From contig CAJBBX010000021.1 in NCBI GenBank assembly GCA_903951425.1, forward strand, positions 1 through 43,279: a DNA stretch of 43,279 nucleotides. The letters run 5' to 3'. The notes under the pieces are model-generated. The model did no database searches. It was not told the origin of the DNA and saw nothing but the letters and a program-made list of their open reading frames with translations. Positions within the stretch are counted from its first letter, which is position 1, and each line of letters opens with the position of its first letter. Positions 19,301 through 26,998 of the stretch are shown here, in pieces. This stretch comes from an uncultured Chthonomonas sp. (lineage in GTDB: Bacteria > Armatimonadota > Chthonomonadetes > Chthonomonadales > CAJBBX01). The translations under genes were made by a program, and so were the position numbers.

Positions 19301-21239
19301 TCGCTCGAATAACCGTGAATCCGCCAACGACGGTGGCCGACTGGCCATCGGGATTGGTGAAGGTGACGTCGCGCGGGCCGATGGTGGCCGTGGTGGCGAG
19401 GTCGAACTTTACCGTAGCGGTTGTGGTGTTGACGTAGGTGATGGTCTTGTTGCTGATACCATCGCCGGAGACGGTGATGTTGATGCGGTTGCGATAGGCA
19501 GCGCCGCCATCGTAGAAGTTGGCGCCGGTGACATTGAATGTCACGCCGACCACGCCCTGCACTGCGCTTGCAGCCGGGTTGTTGATGGTCGGAGCCGGAG
19601 CCAGAAGGGCGGCGATCCAGGTGCCCCAGATGTTGACGGGGTTGGCCGCCGACTTCGCAGCATACTCCTGGACGGTCCAGAGGGTGATGTTGTCGTTCGG
19701 GTCAAGGCTGGTGGCGCTGGAACCGCCCCAGCGGTTCTTGCCGCTGACGAGGAGGTTGTAGTCGGCCTCGCCGGCCTTGATCTGCGACACGGCCTGCATG
19801 GTGTTGGCGGCATCGCTACTCCAACGACCGCAGGTATAGGCGCCTACCCACTCATCAGCCTTGCTACCGGAGAAGCCCATGGCGACATGGAGTTGGCCGT
19901 TCACGCTGATGCTGGGATAGTAGTACGAGCGCGGTGTCTGGGCGGCGTTGTCGAAAACGCGGCCGCGCTGGGCGATCGACGGGACGATGGTGCCGATGTT
20001 GACGGCGATCCACTCCACGCCGGTGCGGTCCGCGCCGGTGGCTCCGCCAGTGGAGTTTACGCCGACATTGTGGGCAAGCCAGGCCACGCTGCTGCGGGCT
20101 TGAGCGACCGAGAAGCGGTCATCGCCCGTGTCAATGTTGGTGGTGCTACCCAACGCCGGGGCCGATACCGGAGCCGCATAGGCGGCAGTCGGCAGGACGG
20201 CGGTCACGGGCAGTGTCGGGATGCCCGTGGTCGGCCAGACGAAGAACCTGTAGTACAGGCCGGTCAGAGCCGTCGGGTGCGATGCGAAGAAGAACATCGG
20301 CGCATCGGTCGCGACGCCGCTCATGTTGAAGATGGGCTGCGGCGCGTTCATGTCCGTGATGCCGGTCCACCGGTAGAGGGGGCCAAGGCTCGGCGAGGCG
20401 GCGACCAGCGTCGCCTTCCGAGTGACCGCGATCGTAGCGGTGGTGGAGGCGCCGACAATGTTGTGCGCAAAGTAGACGCCGTTGTCATCAACGCCCAGGG
20501 CGTTGGCGTCGGTGCGAGCGCCCACCGTCGCGGTGTTCAGGACGTACTTGTCCCAGGTGCCGAACGGGTTCGTGGTGCGGGAGACGGCCAGGATGATCTG
20601 GTTCTCCGTCGCGGCGCCCTCAAGGATCGACGCGAACCACTTGCCGGAACGGCGATCATAGATGATCTTGGGCTGCTTGGCCCCGCCGCGCGGGTAGGCC
20701 CCTGTCGCGAAGAAGGAAGCCAGGCTGACATGGGCCAGCGGGGTGCCGGCGCGGTCAAAGACCACGGCGGACCCGTTGGTCGCCTGGACGAAGTGGTCCG
20801 GGCCGATGGCGCCGGCGGTATCCGGCGGATAGTTCGGCCAACCGGCATCAATCTGGTTCTGCAGGTTCACTCCGGCGAAGCTCGCGCCGAGCGCCTGCGG
20901 GTTCCGCGGCGTGGGCGTCTTGCTAGCCGGACCCGCATAGGCAGGTGTGATGTAGTACTCGGCGCTATCGCTGGTTGAGGCTCGGCTCACGGCGCCTTGA
21001 CTAGACGGCATGTGCTGAACCGGCGTCGGAGCGGACATATTGCCCGCCTGAATCTCGCGCCCCATCTGCTTGTCGCGGAGAATCATCCTCTCCCAGGTGT
21101 CGGTGAACGGCCTGGATCCGGGCGAAACGACCTCGCCCTTTCGGCCCTGTCCCGCCAACGCTGTGGTCGGGATCAATGAGGCCGCGAGGAGAACAGCTCC
21201 GGACAGCAGGATGCCCGGCGCTCGTACGTGCCTGCGCAT
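16389..21239 (-). CDS. Secreted giant protein: propeller-like N domain, IPT domain, ten Ig-like repeats
   Basis: About 1616 residues. I chose ATG 21239 because AAGGA lies 7 bases upstream and a good signal peptide follows (RRHVRAPGILLSGAVLLAASL, cleavage near TALAG). An upstream in-frame ATG at 21284 lacks this. Residues of about 70-545 form a non-repeat domain with DTAGAIGPDHFVQATNGS and KIIYDRRSGKWFAS, a pattern seen in secreted beta-propeller-like proteins. An IPT/TIG domain follows at about 546-645. Ten tandem Ig-like repeats (Big_3-type) of about 97 residues run to the C-terminus. Each has GKT-F-VDGT, AxGxAT, FAGDxxYNAS and GTLTV landmarks. There is no sortase motif, membrane anchor or dockerin. 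The type II machinery encoded upstream could export it; that is inference. Likely an adhesin or surface or matrix protein. Confidence 0.85.
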   Translation of the reverse strand: MRRHVRAPGILLSGAVLLAASLIPTTALAGQGRKGEVVSPGSRPFTDTWERMILRDKQMGREIQAGNMSAPTPVQHMPSSQGAVSRASTSDSAEYYITPAYAGPASKTPTPRNPQALGASFAGVNLQNQIDAGWPNYPPDTAGAIGPDHFVQATNGSAVVFDRAGTPLAHVSLASFFATGAYPRGGAKQPKIIYDRRSGKWFASILEGAATENQIILAVSRTTNPFGTWDKYVLNTATVGARTDANALGVDDNGVYFAHNIVGASTTATIAVTRKATLVAASPSLGPLYRWTGITDMNAPQPIFNMSGVATDAPMFFFASHPTALTGLYYRFFVWPTTGIPTLPVTAVLPTAAYAAPVSAPALGSTTNIDTGDDRFSVAQARSSVAWLAHNVGVNSTGGATGADRTGVEWIAVNIGTIVPSIAQRGRVFDNAAQTPRSYYYPSISVNGQLHVAMGFSGSKADEWVGAYTCGRWSSDAANTMQAVSQIKAGEADYNLLVSGKNRWGGSSATSLDPNDNITLWTVQEYAAKSAANPVNIWGTWIAALLAPAPTINNPAASAVQGVVGVTFNVTGANFYDGGAAYRNRINITVSGDGISNKTITYVNTTTATVKFDLATTATIGPRDVTFTNPDGQSATVVGGFTVIRAIPTHIEVDNKSSQIGLAVPLTAKLVNDDTSAGIAGKTLSFKVSGTAAGSGTTDASGIATVSYIVPELTGIGDRTIDAAFLFDGTNAASTGSGTLTVLQTPTKIYAPDRTGVIGAVTALKAYLFRTTDNGAIAGRTLTFTVDGSAAGSGTTIASGEATANYAVPEGVGAGVRPIGVAFAGDATYNSSTGSAKLTVGKANTTLFGFDRTTTPGGNADLKAYLRRTTDLAYLAGRTVNYKVNGTAVGSAVTNGAGLASYIYTVTQGPGQYEAKYEFDGDVAYNAGTGANTLTVTDTTALAVANVSGQIGATVTLSATLTRNYDAGVLAGKTVTFTVDGTAAGSGATDAAGVATSSYVIPAGFVGDKPIGGAFAGDVVYAASSGAGTLTIQKADTTVAVPDVTGKVAATVALTATVTRNSDGAPLGGKSVAFDLSGTGVGSSDTNASGVASVDYVLPEPPGASTINAAFAGDGEYNASAGSGTLTVNKADTALTVSSPAGVAGTSVDITGNLTRTTDGADLSGKTINVTVHGTAVGSAVTDGGGDYTLTYAIPATAMAGAHPIGAEFAGDVSYEATTASGTLTVTVNTTLVVAAASGTPGGAAAAISVTLTRNNDGAGLSGKSVTFKVAGTAIAAGTTDAAGVATSSAATGDTAATFEIEAKFAGDAEYLESTGTGTLTVVPAATSVYAPDRTGHATETVLLRGYLKRTTDSGWLTGKTLTFKVDGTVAGTGTTSGASGASYTWTIPGVAGIRTITAEFAGDVGYNASTGSGKLTVTGGTATKVYVVDRTAKIATYTVLKAYLYRMDNSPVSGKTMSLSVDSTLIGTDVTRPAGYVQLGYTVPEGSGPGVRVISSAWAGDGGYNASSNTGTLTVQKAPSYLYAYPRTGRQGVTVTLMSYLRRLPDYAKLGGKTIDYTLDGSAIGSAVTGADGIANLSYAIPAALPIVNHTIGTAFAGDISYDASSATGILKMIP
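16390..19302 (-). repeat. Ten tandem ~290-bp repeats encoding Ig-like domains
   Basis: The 3' 2.9 kb of the giant gene consists of ten diverged copies of a roughly 290-bp unit, each coding for one Ig-like domain ending in a TLTV-type strand. The copies differ clearly at residue level, so the array is old, not a recent expansion. Copies 2, 8, 9 and 10 share a Y-A-x-x-RTG opening, suggesting a subfamily. Confidence 0.85.
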
Positions 21240-21307
21240 CGTGCAGTCCTTTCTACCCACCATCAGTGAGACACCCCCTTGCATGGGTAATGGAGAAGCC
21301 AGTGCCC

Positions 21308-21336
21308 ATTATAGAGGAAAGACCGCCGGACTGCAA
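21308..21336 (-). promoter_or_regulatory. Sigma70-type promoter for the Ig-repeat giant
   Basis: On the minus strand TTGCAG (21331-21336), a 17-base spacer and a perfect TATAAT (21308-21313). A transcript would start near 21301, about 60 bases before the chosen ATG. Confidence 0.7.
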
Positions 21337-21489
21337 GTGGATGAGGCCCGTTTCGAGGGTCGTTTGGGCCGGATTGGGCAATCAGGCCCCCTGGAACCGA
21401 CGTTGACGCACCGAAACAGGGCTGTCGGGCCGGTTGCCGGCCAAGGAATCGGAGACGCCGAGGTCGAAATAGTCTGCCGGAAGAGGCAC

Positions 21490-23112
21490 ATGCAAACACA
21501 CTGGTCCGTTGACCTTGGCACAACAAACACGCTCGTTGCGCGGTGGGCGGGTACCCATGCCGAGACCGTTGCGATCGAGCCGCTATGCGAGTACGAGCCG
21601 GCATGGCATACGCCGCTCATCCCTACGGTCGTCTGCTTTGAGGACGCCAACCGCGGGTACATCGGCATGGAGGCCAAGGCTGCCCAGGAGTTGCTTGCCG
21701 CCGCGTTCGCCGGTCGGTTCACGCCACTCGCCCGCTCCTTCAAGCGCGTACTGGCTCGCGACAGCCGGCGGCAAGTCGCCGAGGCGTCGGGTGAAGCCAT
21801 CACCGCCCGCCAGTGCGCGCAGGTCTTCATGCGGGAGCTGTTGGCCAGGGCATCGGAGCAGGAGCGCTCGCTGACGGCGCACTCCATCCCGGCCTGGAAC
21901 CTACCGCGCAGGCTGATCTCATGGATCCGACGCGAAGGCCTTGTAAACGACCTCACGGTCACCGTGCCGGTCGAGAGCTTCGAGCCCTATCGCATGGAGC
22001 TCAGTAGCATCGCCCGCAAGCTTGGGGTGCAGCGCTTCCGCACCTTGGACGAGCCCGTAGCCGCAGCCCTCGGCTATGGCGTCGACCTCAGCGAGGAGCG
22101 CTTCCTCATGGTGGTCGACTTCGGCGGCGGCACGCTGGACATCGCCATCGTTCGCACGGCCCTCGCGCAGTCGTCGGGGCACCGCAAGGCCGAGGTGGTG
22201 GCGGCGAGGGGCATGGATTTGGGCGGCGAGACGGTCGATGGCTGGGTCACGGAGATGGTAACGGCCCGCCTCGGTGCGGCTGCGGAGCGGCTACGCCCCA
22301 CCGTCATGACCATGGCAGAGCTGATGAAGAAGGAGCTCTCGGGAAAGGTCCTAACCACCGATGAGACGGTGGCCCGCCTGCCCGGCATTGATCCAATCTC
22401 CATTTCGCGGCGCGACTTCCTAGCCGTGCTGGAGGAGCGAGGCCTCTACCGTTCCATTGAGCAACTCGTGACGGCCACACTGGAGGACGCCCGGCATCGC
22501 ATCTCGGTGGCCGACCTGGAGGCCGTCCTGCTCGTGGGCGGATCGACCCTCCTGCCCGGCGTTCGCGAAACCATGGAGCGGCTCATGGGCGCCTCGCGCG
22601 TCCACTACTGGGAACCCTTCGAGGCCGTGGCAAAGGGAGCCGCCATCTATGGGGCCGGCTTCTACGTCGACCAGATCATCCACCACGACTACGCCATCCG
22701 CGTCTTCTCGGATACGGAGCAGAAGGCCGAGTACGAGTTGCTTATCCGTCGAGGAACGCCCTATCCCACACCGGTGGGCTACCAGACGCGGTACTACTCG
22801 GTGGCGCCGCGGCAGCAGCTCTTCAGCCTGCCGGTCTGCGAGGTGGGATATGCCGGGCGGCTGGGCATCGCGTGGCGGCGACGGACCAACGGGGCGGACT
22901 ACTGGCTTCCGACTGCTGACGAGGAGGCGGAGTGCGTCTATACGCTGAACGAGGGGGACGCGTTACGCCTGGCTCCGCCGGGGCAGGGGCCCCAGGCGCG
23001 GCTGCGGGTGGACTTCACGGTCGACAAAGAGCGGTGGCTGTGCGCCACGGTGCATGACCTGCTCAGGGATAAGCAGCTCAGGACCGAGGAGCGCGTAATC
23101 CGCCTCCGATGA
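21490..23112 (+). CDS. Hsp70/DnaK-like ATPase without a lid domain
   Basis: About 540 residues, shorter than DnaK (about 630). The actin-like nucleotide-binding domain is complete: phosphate 1 SVDLGTTNTLVA at the N-terminus, phosphate 2 VVDFGGGTLDIAI near residue 209, and the adenosine motif LLVGGSTLLPGVRETM. The linker region is followed by a short beta-rich C-terminal part (about 395-540) with no helical lid and no EEVD-like tail. The ATG at 21490 opens exactly where the family begins; GGAAGAGG precedes it. No dnaJ or grpE is adjacent, so it is not the main DnaK. Related orphan Hsp70 proteins have varied or unknown roles. It is divergent from the secreted giant and its last 35 bases overlap the 3' end of the YfhO gene on the other strand. 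Confidence 0.85.
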   Translation: MQTHWSVDLGTTNTLVARWAGTHAETVAIEPLCEYEPAWHTPLIPTVVCFEDANRGYIGMEAKAAQELLAAAFAGRFTPLARSFKRVLARDSRRQVAEASGEAITARQCAQVFMRELLARASEQERSLTAHSIPAWNLPRRLISWIRREGLVNDLTVTVPVESFEPYRMELSSIARKLGVQRFRTLDEPVAAALGYGVDLSEERFLMVVDFGGGTLDIAIVRTALAQSSGHRKAEVVAARGMDLGGETVDGWVTEMVTARLGAAAERLRPTVMTMAELMKKELSGKVLTTDETVARLPGIDPISISRRDFLAVLEERGLYRSIEQLVTATLEDARHRISVADLEAVLLVGGSTLLPGVRETMERLMGASRVHYWEPFEAVAKGAAIYGAGFYVDQIIHHDYAIRVFSDTEQKAEYELLIRRGTPYPTPVGYQTRYYSVAPRQQLFSLPVCEVGYAGRLGIAWRRRTNGADYWLPTADEEAECVYTLNEGDALRLAPPGQGPQARLRVDFTVDKERWLCATVHDLLRDKQLRTEERVIRLR

Positions 23113-25354
23113 CGCCGGCCGCCGCCACACCGCCCAGCAGGCCGACGCCCAGCAGGCCCAGGTAGAGGGTTACCTGGAAGAGCTCTGGCAGGAACCGGTA
23201 GGCCACGCGATGGGGACCTCCCGGAAGCGCCACGGTGCGCGACAGCCCGGCTGGGCTCCAGGTCGCCGGCGCTCCGTCTACGGTGCACTTCCAGCCGGGG
23301 TAGGGCGTATCGTGGAGGGCGAGCGTCGCGGGGCCCGCCAACCGAACATCGACCGCCACGTGGGAGGGTGTGTCCGCCAGCCACGTGACGTCGCCGTGGG
23401 GCGCACCATCGAGACCTTGGACCAAACACCGCCCCCCGCCCGCTACCGACGTGCCGACCAGGGCGCCAAGGGCTAGGGGCCGTTCCTCAGACTCTGTCGG
23501 CAAGGGCTCGTCGGTGCGGGTCAACAACAGGGCGACGCCCAGGTTCGCGGCGACCGGAGCCGCCTCGCGCCGCAGGAAGACCATGTTGCCGACCTCAGGC
23601 GGGCTCGGGTCGGCGCCGGCCGCGTCGGTCAGCGTGCGCTTAACGGCGGCCGGCATCAGCGAGTCGTAGCCCTGGACGTCGCGGAACTCGTAGACCATGG
23701 CGGCATTGGGCGGTAGCACGGCGCTGGGGCCGGCAAAGGACCATGATGCGTTGAGGGCCGCCGCCCTGCCGTGCCCGGCATGCGCCTTGATGGCCTCGAC
23801 TGTCTGAGACGCCGAATAGACCGCATCCTCAGGCGCGGTGTGGTAGAGCGGCATACCGGCGGCGAGAAGGTCGGTAGCAAGGACAGCGCAAATAACGGAC
23901 TGGCGCAGGCCCACCGAGAGGCGCTTTCCGGCAAGCAGCGCGCCGAGCCCGATAGCGGCCAACGCCGCCATAGCTGGCGCCTGCCCCCAGTTTACCGATG
24001 TCTGCATCTCGCCGGCCACGCGCCACGAGGCGTAGAACGATACAGCCGCCAGGACCACGACGCCGGCCAGTCCTGCGGCCAACCGCTTGGGGGCGATCCC
24101 GCGAGCCGCAGAGTCGATGCCTGCGGCGACCAGGCCTGCCGCAGCCAGAGACCAGATCACAAGGATGCGCCCAGGGGAGCCGGACCCGGAGAAGCCGGGC
24201 ACGCCAAAGTAGAGTGCGGCGGCCACCGGCGTGCCAAGGGCAACCGCCCAGGCCAGCCCGCCCAGGAGCCCCAAGAACCGCCCGCGCCCGGCCGCGAGAC
24301 CGATGCCGCCCAGAAGCAACGCGAGCAGGCCGACGTAGCATGCGCCTTCGGCGTAGTTGAAGAGCATCCTGCCCCGTGTAACACCTACGTATGGTCGCTC
24401 CAGGTCGGTGGGCGCTCCTGCATGGCCCGGCGCGATGAGGCCCATGAGCCCGGCCGGCGCAACGGCATAGGCGGTGTATGAGGCGTAGCCTGCCGCGGTG
24501 GCCCCGCCTGATCGGTGAGACCGGCGCGCGAGGTCCAGCGTGGCCGACACCTGGGGCGAAGCGACCAGCGCGGCCAGCGCCAAGGCCGTAGCCGCCAGGC
24601 CAAGCCTGCCGATGGCCCTCCGCTTCGCCATTCCCCAAGCAGCATAGAGTGCCGCCGCTGCAGCCGCTATCGCCACGTAGACCGCGACCTGAAGATGCCC
24701 GGCCAGCAACGCCATGGTAAGCGCCACAGCCAACCCGAGCCAGGCGGACCGAGACCGATCGCGCATGAGGCTGACCGATGCCCACATCGCCGCGGGCATC
24801 CAGGCCGAAGTGCAGAGGAACGTTGGCAGGTGCAGCCAGGCGGCCTGCCAGTTCGAGAATGCGAACACAATTCCCGCCGCCACCGATGCCCCGGTCGAAG
24901 CTCCCAACCTGCGGAGCAACCCAAAGGTGAAGAGGCCGGCCAGCGCGAGGTGCAGCCACGCTGTGACGGCGAAGGCCTTCGCGGTCGGCATGAACCAGAA
25001 GGGGGCGTTGCCCGGATAGAGAAGGGCTGACTGCCCGTTGGCCAGGAACGGCTGCCCGCACATCTGGTATGGGTTCCAGAGCGCGATCCGGCCCTGCCGC
25101 ATCTGCCCAAACCCGTAAGCGCGCCACGGGTAGAACTGACCGATGCCGTCGTAAACCAGCGGGTCCCACGGCTCAGGCTTCACATCGGGGTTCTCGGAGG
25201 CCCACGGCTCGAACCGAGCGGCAAGGCCCCAGGGCAGCAACACACGCCCACCCGACATCGCAGGCAGGAGGTAGACGAAGGCCAGTGCCGCGTAGAGGGC
25301 GCACGCGGCCAAGAGGGCCCCGTTTAGTCGTCGATGGGGTGGCGAATCAATCAA
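23078..25354 (-). CDS. YfhO-family multi-pass membrane protein (GT-C-like)
   Basis: About 758 residues with a dozen or more hydrophobic segments, then a soluble beta-rich C-terminal region and a last membrane helix. The first periplasmic loop has the family landmarks DGIGQFYPWR and LWNPYQMCGQPFLANGQSALLYPGN (quoted partly), typical of YfhO and related GT-C glycosyltransferase-like proteins. In Gram-positives YfhO glycosylates lipoteichoic acid; here the acceptor is unknown. I placed the start at TTG 25354, which overlaps the stop of the TPR gene (TTGATTGA), because the frame further upstream reads through that gene and would not be coding. The first helix begins about a dozen residues later. 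The 3' end overlaps the Hsp70-like gene by 35 bases. Confidence 0.8.
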   Translation of the reverse strand: MIDSPPHRRLNGALLAACALYAALAFVYLLPAMSGGRVLLPWGLAARFEPWASENPDVKPEPWDPLVYDGIGQFYPWRAYGFGQMRQGRIALWNPYQMCGQPFLANGQSALLYPGNAPFWFMPTAKAFAVTAWLHLALAGLFTFGLLRRLGASTGASVAAGIVFAFSNWQAAWLHLPTFLCTSAWMPAAMWASVSLMRDRSRSAWLGLAVALTMALLAGHLQVAVYVAIAAAAAALYAAWGMAKRRAIGRLGLAATALALAALVASPQVSATLDLARRSHRSGGATAAGYASYTAYAVAPAGLMGLIAPGHAGAPTDLERPYVGVTRGRMLFNYAEGACYVGLLALLLGGIGLAAGRGRFLGLLGGLAWAVALGTPVAAALYFGVPGFSGSGSPGRILVIWSLAAAGLVAAGIDSAARGIAPKRLAAGLAGVVVLAAVSFYASWRVAGEMQTSVNWGQAPAMAALAAIGLGALLAGKRLSVGLRQSVICAVLATDLLAAGMPLYHTAPEDAVYSASQTVEAIKAHAGHGRAAALNASWSFAGPSAVLPPNAAMVYEFRDVQGYDSLMPAAVKRTLTDAAGADPSPPEVGNMVFLRREAAPVAANLGVALLLTRTDEPLPTESEERPLALGALVGTSVAGGGRCLVQGLDGAPHGDVTWLADTPSHVAVDVRLAGPATLALHDTPYPGWKCTVDGAPATWSPAGLSRTVALPGGPHRVAYRFLPELFQVTLYLGLLGVGLLGGVAAAGVIGGGLRAPRS

Positions 25355-25697
25355 AGAAGGCGAGGTTCTTGGTGGCTGCGTCGTTGCCTGGATCGAGCAG
25401 CAACACGCCGTTGAACTCCTGCTTGGCCTCGTCAACCATGCCGAGCATGCTGTACGACAGGGCAAGGTCGAGGCGGCACTGGATACTTCGCGGGTCGCCC
25501 TGGACCGCACGAGCAAGCGTCGCGATTGACTCATCGAACTCGCCGGTGAAGCCCTGGATGAGCCCCATCTGGTGGAGCGCCTCCGGGCAGTCCGGCGTGT
25601 CCTGCAGGGCTAGCCTGATCTCGTCCATGGCAGGCTCGTACTGCCCATCTTGCTTGAGCTGAATGGCGCGAAGCAAGTGCGGGTTCGGGTCTGGCAT
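25347..25697 (-). CDS. Small TPR-repeat protein
   Basis: A 116-residue soluble protein made almost wholly of tetratricopeptide repeats: about three 34-residue units, with AIQLKQDGQYEPAMDEIRLAL and ALSYSMLGMVDEAKQEFNGVLLLDP as examples. No signal peptide. ATG 25697 follows AAGGAGG by 9 bases, a strong site. Its stop overlaps the YfhO start, so the two are coupled. TPR proteins act as adaptors; this one may serve the membrane protein encoded after it. The partner is inferred from operon position only. Confidence 0.85.
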   Translation of the reverse strand: MPDPNPHLLRAIQLKQDGQYEPAMDEIRLALQDTPDCPEALHQMGLIQGFTGEFDESIATLARAVQGDPRSIQCRLDLALSYSMLGMVDEAKQEFNGVLLLDPGNDAATKNLAFFD

Positions 25698-25791
25698 GCC
25701 GCCGATCCTCCTTAGCGCAGTGCGGTGGCCCAGCCATTCGTGGCTCAGGCAGACGTTCGATAACCGGTGAGCGCCGCTCTACGCTCACTCA

Positions 25792-25820
25792 ATCATAGCA
25801 CGGTCGGCGCAGGACCGCAA
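25792..25820 (-). promoter_or_regulatory. Sigma70-type promoter for the TPR-YfhO operon
   Basis: On the minus strand TTGCGG (25815-25820), a 17-base spacer and TATGAT (25792-25797), preceded by a TGC extended -10. It lies about 95 bases upstream of the TPR start. Confidence 0.65.
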
Positions 25821-25860
25821 GAGCGTATTTGTACCGGAGAGCGCGGCCGTTCCCCTATGC

Positions 25861-25866
25861 CATAAT
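25861..25866 (+). promoter_or_regulatory. -10 element placed for a leaderless GHMP kinase transcript
   Basis: CATAAT, preceded by TGC (extended -10), ends 6 bases before the ATG at 25873. Initiation 6-7 bases downstream of the -10 would fall on the ATG itself. No Shine-Dalgarno site is present. Confidence 0.55.
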
Positions 25867-25872
25867 GGGCGC

Positions 25873-26940
25873 ATGAAAGCTCTAGGTGTCAGTGCGCCTG
25901 GCCGCATCTGCCTCTTCGGTGAGCACCAGGACTACCTCGGCCTGCCCGTGATGGCGGCCGCAGTGAACCTCCGAATCGCCATCAAGGGCGAGTTGGCCGG
26001 CGGCTCCATGGTCCGGCTTCGAATGCCGGACATCGATCAGGCCGTCGACCTCGACCTCAGTACCAACCAATCCTATGTGGTGGGCCGCGACTACCTGCGA
26101 TCGTGCATCAATGTCCTGCGCCGCATGGGCGTCCAGTGGGAGTGCGGCGGCGACCTCGAGATGCGCAGCACCATCCCGATCAATGCAGGGGTCAGCAGTT
26201 CCTCTGCCATGGTCGTGATGTGGCTAGGCTACCTGCTTGCCATGGCAAACCGATTCGGCGAATACACCGGCGAGGACCTGGCCCGACTGGGGCATCAGGC
26301 TGAGGTGGCGGAATTTCGCGAGCCCGGCGGCATGATGGACCACTACTGCGCGGGCATGGGCGGCGTGCTGAGCATCGATACGGTGGCGCCCTATGGGGCC
26401 AAGCAGTGGGACGTGCATCTGGACGGCCTCGTGCTTGGCCACTCTCAGCAGCCCAAGGCCACCGTTGAGATGCTCCGCTCACGGCGAGCAGACGTGGCCG
26501 AGGGCGTTCGGCGCATCCAGCAGGGCCTGCCGGGCTTCAGCCTGAGCGAAACGCCGCTGGCGGAGGCAGAGCGGCATGTGGCTGCTCTGGAGCCGCTCCT
26601 AGCCCGGCGGGTTCGGGCCAACCTGGTGAACCGCGAACTGACCCGCACGGCCGAGGCTTCCATGCAAGCAGGCGACCTGACTGAGCTTGGACCGCTCCTC
26701 TATGCCCACCACGAGCAACTCCGCGACGGCCTCAACCTCTCGACCGACAAGATCGAGCGGATGCTCGACGCCTCCATGGAGGCCGGAGCGCTCGGCGGCA
26801 AGGTGAACGGGTCGGGAGGCGGCGGATGTATGTTCGCCTACGCGCCGGGCCGCCAGGACGAGGTGGCCGAGGCCATTCGTCGTCAGGGCGGAATTCCATT
26901 CATCGTTTCGGTGGATAGCGGCGTTCGCATCGATGCGTAA
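25873..26940 (+). CDS. Galactokinase-like GHMP sugar kinase, substrate uncertain
   Basis: A 355-residue GHMP kinase. The N-terminal sugar-binding motif is APGRICLFGEHQDYLG, close to the galactokinase signature GRVNLIGEHTDYNxG but with Gln for Thr and Leu in the sugar loop. Motif 2 is the ATP loop IPINAGVSSSSAMV near residue 105. A catalytic Asp is plausible in GGMMDHYCAG near residue 155. Motif 3 is NGSGGGGCMFAY near residue 313. It should phosphorylate the C1 hydroxyl of a sugar. The neighbour 58 bases downstream is an alpha-mannosidase and no galT, galE or galM is nearby, so galactose is not assured. A mannose-related or other hexose substrate is possible. It seems to start without a leader. 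Confidence 0.8.
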   Translation: MKALGVSAPGRICLFGEHQDYLGLPVMAAAVNLRIAIKGELAGGSMVRLRMPDIDQAVDLDLSTNQSYVVGRDYLRSCINVLRRMGVQWECGGDLEMRSTIPINAGVSSSSAMVVMWLGYLLAMANRFGEYTGEDLARLGHQAEVAEFREPGGMMDHYCAGMGGVLSIDTVAPYGAKQWDVHLDGLVLGHSQQPKATVEMLRSRRADVAEGVRRIQQGLPGFSLSETPLAEAERHVAALEPLLARRVRANLVNRELTRTAEASMQAGDLTELGPLLYAHHEQLRDGLNLSTDKIERMLDASMEAGALGGKVNGSGGGGCMFAYAPGRQDEVAEAIRRQGGIPFIVSVDSGVRIDA

Positions 26941-26966
26941 GGGCGGGCGCCCCTGCGGCGCCGCCC
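26941..26966 (+). other. Hairpin in the GHMP kinase-mannosidase gap
   Basis: GGGCGG and CGCC (one bulged G) pair with GGCG and CCGCCC around a 5-base loop, directly after the kinase stop. There is no U-run. It may stabilise the upstream message or partly terminate it. Confidence 0.4.
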
Positions 26967-26998
26967 GGCTGAACACAGACCACTCGAAAGGCACCGCA

